Origin: an uncultured Luminiphilus sp.
GTDB lineage: Bacteria > Pseudomonadota > Gammaproteobacteria > Pseudomonadales > Halieaceae
Direction: 5' to 3'
NCBI GenBank assembly: GCA_943787485.1
Contig: CALSMP010000003.1
Coordinates: 62,001-126,000, forward strand
DNA length: 64,000 nucleotides
Shown here: positions 35,966-44,845 of the stretch, one piece after another
Layout of the letters: every line of letters begins with the position of its first letter
How positions within the stretch are numbered: the stretch's first letter is position 1
Made by a program: the position numbers and the translations under genes
Notes under the pieces: generated by a model
Databases searched by the model: none
Seen by the model: the letters and a program-made list of their open reading frames with translations, nothing else
What the model was told of the DNA's origin: nothing

Positions 35966-36269
35966 TCAAATCGCGACACCGGCTTGATTCAGGCACCAAT
36001 GCCCCCGGAGGTGCATCACAACCACCCCAAGCGTGTTTCTGCACCCCTCGGCGGGCTCTTCGAACGCGCTATTAAGTAGGGTTTGGATAATGGGCGCATT
36101 GGCAACTAGTCGGTGGCGCTCCCCCTCTAATGAAACTTTCCCCGCGGGGTCTAACGCAGAGACGGCTGACATAAACACCCGAACACAGCTGCTTTGCCGC
36201 ATACCCCGCGCCTATTTTAGCCGTCTCATGGACTAGCCATCCCAGAGCGGCGAACAGTCCTGCCAGCAA
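35966..36269 (-). pseudogene. Possible remnant of a serine hydrolase (NylB/beta-lactamase type) N-terminus
   Basis: On the minus strand a hydrophobic start (MLAGLFAALGWL) leads into GAGYAAKQLCSGVYVS. This resembles the GYAAKxLCSGVFVSGR opening of exported 6-aminohexanoate-dimer-hydrolase-like serine hydrolases. The frame must then shift near 36175 to continue as LDPAGKVSLEGERH and stops at 35966, well before the SxxK catalytic domain. So at most about 100 codons survive. The match is by memory and short. The rest of the 348 bases between 35960 and 36307 shows nothing else. Confidence 0.35.
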
Positions 36270-36307
36270 TATCCACGCGGTAAATCGAACGGTCTCTCTG
36301 AACCCTG

Positions 36308-37171
36308 TTATCGCGCCGTCGCCGGAGCACGATAAATTTCGGGGAAAAATGAATTATCCCGCGGTGGCATCCCTGGATCGACCAGGACTTGAGCGGGGTC
36401 CACCGTGGGGTCGACGCCCTCCCGGGGATCCCAAAGCACATCATCCCCCAGCCATCGGGTGGACAGAGCAACGCGATCCTGTGTAGCGGAGTGATTTCCC
36501 CGGGCCCCATGAAGGATCCACGCCGAGAAAATGAGTCCGTCACCCGGCTCCATGTCAAAACTAACTATGTCGTAAGCGCTACGGTCGGCATCAATATCCG
36601 GCACCGGCACACCCCGCTGCTCGGTGGCCCATTGACCTGACTTATTGTCGGCACCGTTAAAAACCTGAGGAAGGTAATAGACGTCATCTAGATGGGAGCC
36701 GCGGATAAACTCCATGCCGCTGCCCTCCACGGTGACCGGGGTGAGAGCCAACCAAATTGAGGCAATCTGTTTTCCCCGAAACGGCCAGTATGGCGCATCC
36801 TGATGCCACGGCGTCACCGTGGGGGTGTTCACTTTTTTAATGAGCAGGTGATCAAAATAAAAACGGGCGGAGTCGCTTCCCATGGCCTGCGCTGCCAAAC
36901 GCGCGCACCCCGACTCGTGAACAAACCGGTGAATCACGTCGTTATGACGCCACAGATACCGGTCCGTAAACAAACGGTTTTCGTAGGCGCCCGCGTTGAC
37001 ATCGTTAACCCACGGGCTAGGGTTTGCAAGCTGCACCTCGGCAACTGACAAGAGTGCTTCGATCCAGCAGGGATCGACGCACCCCGCTATCTTCGCAACA
37101 CCGTCTTTGCGGAATGCGGCAACTTGCCCCGCATCAAGTGTTCGTTGCAACACGACCAGCACCTCACCCAC
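36308..37171 (-). CDS. Phytanoyl-CoA dioxygenase (PhyH) family protein
   Basis: 287 residues with a GTG start at 37171. The Fe(II) ligands are HQD near residues 122-124 (TPWHQDAPYWPF) and a distal His near 220 in WILHGARGNHS, followed by VALSTRW with the Arg that would bind 2-oxoglutarate. The C-terminal DPREGVDPTVDP region is found in a large bacterial PhyH group of unknown substrate. It lies on the same strand as the porin gene upstream, with 67 bases between, so it could be co-transcribed with it; a phosphate-related job would then be possible, but nothing in the sequence shows it. Confidence 0.85.
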   Translation of the reverse strand: MGEVLVVLQRTLDAGQVAAFRKDGVAKIAGCVDPCWIEALLSVAEVQLANPSPWVNDVNAGAYENRLFTDRYLWRHNDVIHRFVHESGCARLAAQAMGSDSARFYFDHLLIKKVNTPTVTPWHQDAPYWPFRGKQIASIWLALTPVTVEGSGMEFIRGSHLDDVYYLPQVFNGADNKSGQWATEQRGVPVPDIDADRSAYDIVSFDMEPGDGLIFSAWILHGARGNHSATQDRVALSTRWLGDDVLWDPREGVDPTVDPAQVLVDPGMPPRDNSFFPEIYRAPATAR

Positions 37172-37238
37172 GTGTACCTGTGTCGTGAGTGTGCCCGCAA
37201 ACCGTGCCTAGGTCGAGGGAAACGCCGAGACGCCGTCG

Positions 37239-38717
37239 TTAAAAGGACACATCCCATTGCAGTCGGACGCGATTCTCAGAGTCTCTTTCCTGAAGCAACC
37301 CGTCATCCAACGTTAGATGAGAGAAATCCAACGTAATTTTGTTGCTGTGTCCCTTAAAGAACCAGTTCGCGCCCAACGTAAATTCCTCACGCTCGTTATA
37401 GAAGTTGCGATCGAATTTATTGGGCTCCTCTACGTAGGCATACCGCGCAGCCAGCTCAAGTGGCGCCGGAAAAGCGTCGAGCCAGTTGTTGAAGAAATAG
37501 CCGGCCTGAACATAAGCACCAGTGAGGTCACTCTTGGTTCCTTCAACGCGATCAGTAACAAACTTGCGGTGCCATTCCTGTTGGAATGAGAAGCCCTGAT
37601 ACTTGAAGGCGAATTCTTGCACGCCCTGTTCAATTTTAAACTGGTCGGACTCAGCCACCGCAGGCTTCGCAAAACCATCTAAATTGCCGCAGCCAGAGGA
37701 GGACCAACGGGTACATGGCCCCGTATTGGTGAAACCTGCAATGGCAAAAGAGCCCGTAGGTTTTTCGGTGAACTCAACATCGGTTTGCTTCCAAGCAAGT
37801 TCTCTGCCCAGAAAGTTCCACTGCAGACGACCCATGTACAAATGATCTTCCGAGCTGTTTCGAACACTACGGCCTTCGCCATTAAATACGCCTGCGTAGT
37901 AATTGAGGTCAGCTAGGGTTCCGTCAAATAATCTCCCTCGCAACTGAATCCCCACTTGTCGATCAACCGTGAAGATTCTGTTAACGATGGAACGCTCGAC
38001 AAACTGCTGCCGACCGGAGGAATCTACCCGCTCCCGGTTAAGATCGACTTTCCACTGGCCCATACGAATGCCGCCCCAGTCCCACTTAGCCAGATCGACT
38101 CGCCAATCGATAACGCGAGCGCCGGAGGACACAGCATCGGCATCCACGTCCCGAGCCGGCTGGAGGTCGACCTCAAAATAGTACTTAATCCACGGCTGAA
38201 AACCGTGGCCGCCAATCTTCATACGCAGACGTCGTTGCTCAAAGCTAGAGACCGAGTCGTCATTGAAAGCAGATAACTGGCGAGGGTCAGAACCGAAGGG
38301 ATTGCTATACCTAAATTGCGCGCGCCACTGTAGGTTGGTCGCAAACTTGCCATCGCGAGTTGCAAATCCAAAGCCTTTTGAACCATAGCTCGCCTTGATG
38401 GGAGAGGCTTCAGAGATGGCTTTATCTACTGCGTCGTTTATCGCCATTTGCATGCTCTCATCCAAAGACACCTCGGTGACGATTTCCTCCTCATTCACCG
38501 CCACCACCAAGGGCGCCTCAGTTAAACTCGAAGGGAGAATATCAACAGTCGAAATCTCATCCTTTTTTATGAGTCGCGCGTGCTGCTCCGCTGTAATCAC
38601 ACCGTTTCCCAGCAGGATATCCAGCAATTCCTTGTCCGCCGCCACAGTAGCCGGAGCACTCAACGAGGCCACAAGTGCCGCAGTTTTAATAGCGTGTTGA
38701 ACTCTGACGATAGACAT
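37239..38717 (-). CDS. Phosphate-selective porin O/P family protein
   Basis: 492 residues from the ATG at 38717 (GAGGTGAG upstream). Signal peptide ending at about residue 27 (SAPATVAADKE), then a periplasmic coiled-coil-like segment (KELLDILLGNGVITAEQHARLIKK) seen in Porin_O_P proteins, and a barrel starting near residue 120 with FGFATRDGKFATNLQWRAQ. The C-terminus VRLQWDVSF ends in Phe as needed for outer-membrane insertion. OprO/OprP porins carry phosphate or polyphosphate. The candidate Pho box upstream and the DUF47 and Pit genes next door strengthen a phosphate role. Confidence 0.85.
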   Translation of the reverse strand: MSIVRVQHAIKTAALVASLSAPATVAADKELLDILLGNGVITAEQHARLIKKDEISTVDILPSSLTEAPLVVAVNEEEIVTEVSLDESMQMAINDAVDKAISEASPIKASYGSKGFGFATRDGKFATNLQWRAQFRYSNPFGSDPRQLSAFNDDSVSSFEQRRLRMKIGGHGFQPWIKYYFEVDLQPARDVDADAVSSGARVIDWRVDLAKWDWGGIRMGQWKVDLNRERVDSSGRQQFVERSIVNRIFTVDRQVGIQLRGRLFDGTLADLNYYAGVFNGEGRSVRNSSEDHLYMGRLQWNFLGRELAWKQTDVEFTEKPTGSFAIAGFTNTGPCTRWSSSGCGNLDGFAKPAVAESDQFKIEQGVQEFAFKYQGFSFQQEWHRKFVTDRVEGTKSDLTGAYVQAGYFFNNWLDAFPAPLELAARYAYVEEPNKFDRNFYNEREEFTLGANWFFKGHSNKITLDFSHLTLDDGLLQERDSENRVRLQWDVSF

Positions 38718-38750
38718 AAGCACTCACCTCACAATGGTTGATGGCACCAT

Positions 38751-38779
38751 ATGTCAAAAATGTTGCATTAATATGACAT
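38751..38779 (-). promoter_or_regulatory. Candidate Pho box upstream of the porin gene
   Basis: Read on the minus strand, three 7-base blocks spaced by 4 bases occur: ATGTCAT, ATGCAAC and TTGACAT. The PhoB consensus is repeated CTGTCAT with the same 11-base period; the blocks match in 6, 3 and 5 of 7 positions. The site lies 34 bases before the porin start. Regulation by PhoB under phosphate limitation is a reasonable inference. Confidence 0.5.
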
Positions 38780-38966
38780 TGAGGTGTTTCAGGCCGCTTT
38801 CGGCAAAAATACCCGTGCCACCTACTGCCGCTGGGGCTTTTGGATTTGGCCGGGGCTGAGAAGCGGCCTTCATTGAGCATAAAGAAGGGGTGCGGCGCAG
38901 CGTAAAGGACTACAGACTTGCCGGAGTCCTTAAACGCTGAGTAACCGTGGGTGTCTAGGGCTTGTG

Positions 38967-39647
38967 CTAGCTGCTAGCAATAATTTGCGCGCGATGCGCT
39001 ACTTTTTCCGCGCTATTCGCAATTTCCCCGATCTGTGACAGCAGCTGGTACAGAAAAATCGCATCGATCGGGGATAGCTTGTCTTCATGAACTTTCAGCT
39101 TGGCACGAAGGCGGGTTTGTAGCTCATCTGATTTTCGCTCGAGCTTCTCAACAGCCAGAGCTTTGCTCATGATGGCCTGCGCCTGACGAGCACCAAATGC
39201 GGATTTGGATAGTTCTCGCGTCGCCGCGACAACCTCCACCGTAGTCGTGACGGTATCTACTACCACCGCAATGAACTTGAACAACGACTTCTCTAAGGCC
39301 GGCGGAAACGCGAGTTCTCGCCCCAAGGATAAGCCCGCGACATCTTTGGTGTCGTTAGCCATCTTGTCCTGCATCCGCACTAGTTCCAGCAGGTCTGCTC
39401 GCGAGACCGACATCCAAATTCCTCTGGGCAGGTTGCGGCGCACGTCACGCTTTAGCTCATCTGCCGCGCCTTCGAGTTCCGCAATTGACTCCTGCGCCTT
39501 GGCCGCTCGGCTCCATTTGCCCGCCTGAGCTGCCTCAAAATAAACGGGCAGCTTGCTCACACAATCTGCACATGCCTTGACATGCAGTTCTAGCATAGCG
39601 AGCGGTGAAGAGCTGAATACGTCCGATATTGGTGTCTTAATTTGCAC
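38967..39647 (-). CDS. DUF47 (PhoU-like) protein, Pit accessory
   Basis: 226 residues, mostly long amphipathic helices, with the TIGR00153-type segments SPLAMLELHVKACADC near the start and ELAFPPALEKSLFKFIAVV, then LSPIDAIFLYQLLSQIGEIANSAEKVAHRAQ at the end. These helical-bundle proteins resemble PhoU and act with low-affinity phosphate transporters; in several bacteria pit and DUF47 genes are paired. Here it lies 62 bases downstream of the Pit gene on the same strand, which matches that pairing. Cytoplasmic. Confidence 0.9.
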   Translation of the reverse strand: MQIKTPISDVFSSSPLAMLELHVKACADCVSKLPVYFEAAQAGKWSRAAKAQESIAELEGAADELKRDVRRNLPRGIWMSVSRADLLELVRMQDKMANDTKDVAGLSLGRELAFPPALEKSLFKFIAVVVDTVTTTVEVVAATRELSKSAFGARQAQAIMSKALAVEKLERKSDELQTRLRAKLKVHEDKLSPIDAIFLYQLLSQIGEIANSAEKVAHRAQIIASS

Positions 39648-39709
39648 GGATTAACCCCCAAAAACTACAGCAAGTGTATGTACTCGTTGATTTCCCATTC
39701 GTCTTGGAA

Positions 39710-40996
39710 TCAACCAAAAGCGGCTTGCAGCAAGTAAAAGAATATCACGGAAAGGCCAGCGCCCGCGGGCAACGTCACCACCCACGAAGTCACAATAGCT
39801 CCCACCGTCGGCAAGTGAAGCGCCTCTACACCCCGCGCTAAGCCCACCCCGAGGACCGCGCCCACCAAAGTGTGGGTAGTCGAAATAGGAAGGCCTGTGC
39901 CCGAAGCCAATACCACCGTCGTAGCAGCGGCAAGCTCGGCAGCAAATCCTCGGCTCGGCGTAAGCTCTGTAATCTTGCGCCCGATTGTCTGCATGACTCG
40001 CCAACCGTATGTTGCGAGGCCAAAAACAATTCCAACTGCTCCAATACCCAGAACCCACCAAGGAAGACCAGACTTAGCGACAATCTGGCCACCGGATTGC
40101 ACTGTGCTGACCACCGCAGCAAGAGGCCCTACCGCATTGGCCACGTCGTTTGAACCATGGGCAAAGGCCATCGCACAGGCGGTAAAAATCATCAAAACAC
40201 CGAAAACGCGCTCTACATTCATCGAGCTATTTTCATCGCTGCCAGCAGCCTTAATACGGCCCAATAGGATGGCTCCTAACAAACTAATGAAGACACCAAT
40301 CATGGCGGATAGGACCATCGCATTGGCGAACTTGGACCCCATACCCAGGTCAATCTCCACCCCGATGTGCTTCAGACCTTTTAATAGGGTAACCATGCTG
40401 ATCATGAAACCCACCAGCCACATGTAATAAGGCACGTACTTCTTTGCTCTCGCAAAGGTATCTTCGTGGTCAAGAATAAGCCTCTTCACGGAAACAAAGA
40501 GGAGAAAAGCGATGGTGCCAGACATCAAAGGTGACACAACCCAGCTTGCCGCGATGGTGCCAACTTTGCTCCACGCTACTGCATCGACAGAGATGCCCAC
40601 GGCTGAAAACCCGACGATCGCACCGACAATGGAGTGCGTCGTAGATACCGGCCAACCGCGAGAACTGGCAATCGCTAACCAGGTTGCGGCAGCCAACAGC
40701 GAGGCCAACATGCCATACACCAAGAGCTGCGGCGAATCGCCCAATAGAGAGGGATCAACAATACCCTTTCGAATGGTGGAGGTAACTTCACCTCCTGCAA
40801 GGTACGCACCGAGAAATTCAAAAATAGCGGCAACTAAAATGGCCTGCTTAAGCGTCAGCGCTCTGGCACCCACCGAGGTACCCATGGCGTTCGCCACATC
40901 GTTTGCACCAATTCCCCATGCCATAAACAAACCAAAGACACAGGCTAGTGAGAGCAGCATAACGCCGTGAGTAGTAATGATATCCACTGGGTACAA
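39710..40996 (-). CDS. pitA: Inorganic phosphate transporter, Pit family
   Basis: 428 residues with about ten hydrophobic segments. The two inverted-repeat signatures of the PiT family are clear: GIGANDVANAMGTSVGARAL near residue 30 and AHGSNDVANAVGPLAAV near 265. It should import phosphate (as metal phosphate) with protons or sodium. It forms an operon with the downstream DUF47 gene and lies in a phosphate block with the O/P porin. The upstream 144 bases to the divergent oxygenase gene hold both promoters; I see no convincing Pho box there. Confidence 0.93.
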   Translation of the reverse strand: MYPVDIITTHGVMLLSLACVFGLFMAWGIGANDVANAMGTSVGARALTLKQAILVAAIFEFLGAYLAGGEVTSTIRKGIVDPSLLGDSPQLLVYGMLASLLAAATWLAIASSRGWPVSTTHSIVGAIVGFSAVGISVDAVAWSKVGTIAASWVVSPLMSGTIAFLLFVSVKRLILDHEDTFARAKKYVPYYMWLVGFMISMVTLLKGLKHIGVEIDLGMGSKFANAMVLSAMIGVFISLLGAILLGRIKAAGSDENSSMNVERVFGVLMIFTACAMAFAHGSNDVANAVGPLAAVVSTVQSGGQIVAKSGLPWWVLGIGAVGIVFGLATYGWRVMQTIGRKITELTPSRGFAAELAAATTVVLASGTGLPISTTHTLVGAVLGVGLARGVEALHLPTVGAIVTSWVVTLPAGAGLSVIFFYLLQAAFG

Positions 40997-41239
40997 CTCC
41001 CTTTCGCTGTCTTGTCTGTCTGGCGGGCAGTATAGACGAGGAAATGTTACAGAACCGTTACGATTGGGCCAGTAAAAACGAATTTTCTATCTCATTGAAT
41101 TTGATGCTATTTTTGAATTTATTCTGAGACCATCGCCAGTTTGCCAAGCAGAGGGGGCTCTTCAACCGCAAAAAAAACTTGGGCTCAGCAAGAATCCGTG
41201 ATTACTCTTGATGAATCATCAGCATTCGAGGTCAATTTG

Positions 41240-42241
41240 ATGCGTCCGACCGCGGAACCCCTGCCCCTCCCGGCCGGGAGACCCTCACCCTACTTGCCCC
41301 TTGTCGATGAACCCGTCTTTGAGCCTGGCCGCCACTTGGCGCTCGAGGCGCCGACACACATCACTTCGCTTGAAGAATTGGGGTACCGACAGGAGCAGAT
41401 GGCCGATTGCAGTTCTGCCTTCGCCTACAGCAACGCCTTCCGCATCCTGTCTGAGGAGGGGGTCGAAGCGATGCGCTGGGTGTGCGATCAAATTTATGGC
41501 AACCGCAATGAAGATACGGGTACTGGCGCTAACCGGCTCGGGAGTTACGCCCGAGGGGCTGGCTATCGCTCCCACTTTATTCGCGACTTTTGCGATTCCC
41601 CCGAACTAGCAGAGCACTTATCGGGTATCGCGAAGGTTACCCTTAAACGCCACTCTGTCCCCGCCGTGGCCTGCGGTATCAACTACGCACCCGATGACAT
41701 AACTCGCGCGGTCGACAGCTGGCACGTCGACTCGGTTGCCTTTGACGTCGTCATGATGGTGACCGACCCGAAGCCATTGAAAGGCGGCGAATTCGAAATT
41801 TTTAAAGGCACCAAATTTGAAGGGCGCGAACTTTTGGGCATTTCCGGCGAGGAGGGAGGCAACGTTGAATTGCCCCGAGATCGCGTCGAGGCGATTCCCT
41901 TTCCCGACGCCGGCTATGGCTTCTTACAGCAGGGCACCATGATTTTTCACCGCGCCTGCCGGCTGCTGGAAAAAGCAGCCCGCATCACGATGATTCCCTC
42001 CTTTGAGGTCATGCCCGGCAACCTTGACGACGCGACCAATTCGATCAACATGATGGACTGGGCCGACCCCGGAATTCATGCGGAGCTGACGCGCTTTGAA
42101 ATCCATCGCACGATTGCGCGGCTGGAGGCCTTACTGAGTGATATCTCTTTGGAAGACGATCGAGTCAAGCTGGCGGCCAGCGTTAGAGGTGCCACGGAGC
42201 GCTTGACGACCTTTCTACAGAAGCTGGAGGATCAGGAATAA
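41240..42241 (+). CDS. Putative Fe(II)/2-oxoglutarate-type oxygenase
   Basis: 333 residues from the ATG at 41240, chosen because GAGG (41228-41231) is well spaced; the frame is open back to a TTG at 41141. The likely double-stranded beta-helix holds SWHVDSVAFDVVMMV near residue 158, an HxD metal pair, then KGGEFEIFKGT, and QQGTMIFHRACRLLEKAARI near 235 with the distal His and a following Arg. This pattern fits non-heme Fe(II)/2OG oxygenases, but I do not recognise the subfamily, and halogenase or epimerase chemistry is possible. It overlaps the epimerase gene by one base (TAATG) and leads an operon with a hydrolase and SDRs. Confidence 0.6.
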   Translation: MRPTAEPLPLPAGRPSPYLPLVDEPVFEPGRHLALEAPTHITSLEELGYRQEQMADCSSAFAYSNAFRILSEEGVEAMRWVCDQIYGNRNEDTGTGANRLGSYARGAGYRSHFIRDFCDSPELAEHLSGIAKVTLKRHSVPAVACGINYAPDDITRAVDSWHVDSVAFDVVMMVTDPKPLKGGEFEIFKGTKFEGRELLGISGEEGGNVELPRDRVEAIPFPDAGYGFLQQGTMIFHRACRLLEKAARITMIPSFEVMPGNLDDATNSINMMDWADPGIHAELTRFEIHRTIARLEALLSDISLEDDRVKLAASVRGATERLTTFLQKLEDQE

Positions 42242-43197
42242 TGGATGCCTCCTATTTTAAAGACCGAACAGTGCTGGTCACCGGCGCTGCCGGCTGTATC
42301 GGTGCCTGGGCGGTCAAACTCTTACGAGAGGCAGGTGCATGCCCCGTTGTTTATGACTTATCAGCGCAGCGCGACCGACTGGCGCTGATCATGCCGGACG
42401 CCGAACAGGTTGTCTGGGAACTTGGCGACATCACCGACTTTAAACAGCTCATGGCGGTTGCAACGCAATACAAAGTCTCTGCCATCATCCATCTCGCCGC
42501 CTTGCAGGTCCCCTTTTGCAAAGCCGATCCAATCAACAGCACCCGCATCAACGTTATGGGCAGCATTAATATCCTTGAGCTAGCCCGACAGTTAGGGATT
42601 GCCCATCTCAGTTACGCCAGCTCCATCGCAGCGCCGGCCATGGGCGATAATGCATGGCTGGCAACCCTTTATGGTGCCCACAAAATATGCGGCGAGCAGA
42701 TGGCAGCGGTTTATTGGCAGGACTGGTCGCAACCCAGTGTCGGGATCAGACCGGGCATTATTTATGGGCCGGGTCGAGATCAGGGGATGAGTGCCGCGCC
42801 GACCATTGCCATGCTGGCTGCTGCGACCGGAGAGCAATACACCATTCCTTTCTCCGGCGATGTCGCCTTCGTTCATGTTGAAGATGCAGCAATGCGCTTT
42901 ATCGCAGCAGCGGCACAATGTACCGAAGGTGCCAGGGTTTTCGACATGAATGGAACGCCAGCCAACGTTACCCGCATTCTCTCGCTACTTGAAAACCACC
43001 GCCCAGAGGTCAATCTGGACAGCACCGGTGATCCCATGCCATTCCCCGCGGACCCCGATGATGGCAGCCTCGATGCCTGGCTGAAGATGCCCCCTTATCG
43101 ATCGATTGAGTCAGGCGTGACTGACACGCTTCAAGTATTTCATGACGCAGAGGCGCGGGGGTTCAATCTCCGTTCACTGCTGGCGAAGGTGCGGTAA
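42241..43197 (+). CDS. NAD-dependent epimerase/dehydratase family protein
   Basis: 318 residues. Extended SDR: cofactor loop TGAAGCIGAWAVKLL at residues 14-28, the DLSAQRDR segment that follows strand 2 (acidic residue favours NAD), and the catalytic YGAHK near residue 145 with SSIAAP before it. These enzymes act on nucleotide sugars, sugar acids (uronate dehydrogenase) or other polyols. In this operon with an FAH-type hydrolase and two SDRs, oxidation of a sugar or sugar acid is more likely than nucleotide-sugar work. It starts at the stop codon of the oxygenase gene. Confidence 0.85.
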   Translation: MDASYFKDRTVLVTGAAGCIGAWAVKLLREAGACPVVYDLSAQRDRLALIMPDAEQVVWELGDITDFKQLMAVATQYKVSAIIHLAALQVPFCKADPINSTRINVMGSINILELARQLGIAHLSYASSIAAPAMGDNAWLATLYGAHKICGEQMAAVYWQDWSQPSVGIRPGIIYGPGRDQGMSAAPTIAMLAAATGEQYTIPFSGDVAFVHVEDAAMRFIAAAAQCTEGARVFDMNGTPANVTRILSLLENHRPEVNLDSTGDPMPFPADPDDGSLDAWLKMPPYRSIESGVTDTLQVFHDAEARGFNLRSLLAKVR

Positions 43198-43201
43198 CAC
43201 T

Positions 43202-44062
43202 ATGAAACTTATTCGGTTTGGTGCATGCGGCGACGAGCGGCCGGGATTGATCGACGACACCGGCACCCTCCGTGACTTAGGGTCGGTTATTAAAGACTGG
43301 GACTATCAAACCCTTGTGCCGGAAACCCTCGCCACCGTGGCGGAACTTGACCCGCAAACGCTGCCCGCCGTGTCAGCGAAAACCCGGCTTGCGGCCCCCG
43401 TTCATCGCGCGGGCAAAATCGTGGGCTGCGCGCTGACCTATGGCAAGCATGCTGCAGAGGCAGGCATGGAACCCCCCGCGGAGCCCATGTTTATGCTAAC
43501 CGCGGCCAGTGCCATCAACGGCCCTCATGATGAGGTGATGATGCCCAAAGGCGGCACCCAACTCGACTGGGAGGCAGAGCTCGCCGTGGTGTTCTGCAGG
43601 GCCGGGAGCAATATCCCCGTCGCCAGCGCCATGGATCACGTTGCCGGCTTCTGTGTGGGCAATGATGTTTCTGAACGAGTATTTCAGCTGGAGCGTGGTA
43701 CCCAGTGGACCAAAGGTAAAAGCGCTGACACGCTGAAGCCTCTCGGACCCTGGCTGGTCACTCCGGATGAAGTTGGCGATCCGAATAATCTCGATATCTC
43801 GCTCACGGTCAATGGTGAGGTGATGCAATCGAGCAATACCTCGGACATGATGTACAGCATCGCCGAGTTGATCTCGATCATTTCCAATTACCTGAGCTGG
43901 CAACCTGGCGATGTCATGATGACCGGCACGCCACCTGGAGTCGCTTATGGCATGAAGCCCCCTAAGTATTTAAAACCAGGTGACATCATGGAAGCGCGCA
44001 TTGAAAAGCTGGGAGTCCAGCGCAGCACGGTCGTGCCCTATCGACCTCGCTATGAGCGCTAG
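43202..44062 (+). CDS. Fumarylacetoacetate hydrolase family protein
   Basis: 286 residues from the ATG at 43202, 4 bases after the epimerase stop; a longer frame overlaps that gene. N-terminal part MKLIRFGACGDERPGLID is typical of the branch with 2,4-diketo-3-deoxy-L-fuconate hydrolase and ureidoglycolate-lyase-like proteins. The C-terminal FAH domain carries the metal Glu/Asp residues in QLDWEAELAVVF near 125 and VGNDVSER near 155, and TGTPPGVAYGM near 245. It should hydrolyse or decarboxylate a diketo or acylpyruvate compound, the last step of several sugar-acid and aromatic pathways. Confidence 0.9.
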   Translation: MKLIRFGACGDERPGLIDDTGTLRDLGSVIKDWDYQTLVPETLATVAELDPQTLPAVSAKTRLAAPVHRAGKIVGCALTYGKHAAEAGMEPPAEPMFMLTAASAINGPHDEVMMPKGGTQLDWEAELAVVFCRAGSNIPVASAMDHVAGFCVGNDVSERVFQLERGTQWTKGKSADTLKPLGPWLVTPDEVGDPNNLDISLTVNGEVMQSSNTSDMMYSIAELISIISNYLSWQPGDVMMTGTPPGVAYGMKPPKYLKPGDIMEARIEKLGVQRSTVVPYRPRYER

Positions 44063-44071
44063 TCCGGCATC

Positions 44072-44839
44072 ATGACCTCTGAACGCGTGGTAATAGTGAC
44101 TGGGGCTGCGCAAAATATTGGCGCCGCTATCGCCGCACGCTTTCAACAGGCCGGCGACAAGGTCATCTGCGCCGATCTACAAGCACCAGCAGCCTCTCCT
44201 TTAGATACTGGCATGAGCCCGCATTTCATCGAAACGAACGTCGCCGAGGAGACCAGTGTGGCGGCGCTGATGACTGCTGTAGAGCATGACTATGGCAGAC
44301 TGGACGTGCTGGTAAACAACGCCGGCATCTGTATTGAAACACCGCTTGAGCACACCACTGTCGAAGACTGGGATCGCGTCATGGCGATCAACGTGCGGGG
44401 CACCTTTTTGATGTGCAAGCATGCCCTACCCCTGATGACATTACCCACCGTTTCTTCACCCGCAATCGTCAATATCAGCTCGATAGAGGGTCTTGGCGCA
44501 AACCCCCAGCATGGGGTTTACGCCGCGTCAAAAGCGGCGGTCGCCGCCCTGACTCACAACCTCGCCCTCGAGTATGGACGCCACGGCATCCGCTGCAACG
44601 CCATCTCACCCGGCTGGATCAATACTCCCTTTAACGAGCAGCTACTCGCTCAATACCCGGATCGAGGGCTTGTCGAACAGGAGATCAAAGCGCTGCATCC
44701 GGTGGGTCGACTGGGAACACCAGAGGACGTCGCTAATACGGTGTATTGGCTGGCCAGCGTAGAATCCAGTTTTATTAGCGGCCAAAATTTGATTGTGGAT
44801 GGCGGCCGACTCGCCAAACTCCCGCTGCCTAACCTGTGA
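44072..44839 (+). CDS. Short-chain dehydrogenase/reductase
   Basis: 255 residues, classical SDR. TGAAQNIG near residue 10 binds the cofactor, DLQAP after strand 2 suggests NAD, NNAGI near 86, and the active site is SSIEG with YAASK near 152-156. VDGG at the end is the usual final motif. It oxidises or reduces a hydroxyl or keto group. It lies 9 bases after the FAH gene and 6 bases before a second SDR, so the pair probably performs successive oxidations in one pathway. Confidence 0.92.
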   Translation: MTSERVVIVTGAAQNIGAAIAARFQQAGDKVICADLQAPAASPLDTGMSPHFIETNVAEETSVAALMTAVEHDYGRLDVLVNNAGICIETPLEHTTVEDWDRVMAINVRGTFLMCKHALPLMTLPTVSSPAIVNISSIEGLGANPQHGVYAASKAAVAALTHNLALEYGRHGIRCNAISPGWINTPFNEQLLAQYPDRGLVEQEIKALHPVGRLGTPEDVANTVYWLASVESSFISGQNLIVDGGRLAKLPLPNL

Positions 44840-44845
44840 ACGCCT

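Noticed and set aside
39870-40427. 185-codon open frame antisense to the Pit transporter gene
   Set aside because: It is the complement of a well-supported transporter gene and has a Pro/Thr/Ala-rich composition with no domain; a shadow of codon bias.
40997-41140. Pho box upstream of the Pit gene
   Set aside because: Only one poor block (CTGTAAC) is present and there is no 11-base repeat.
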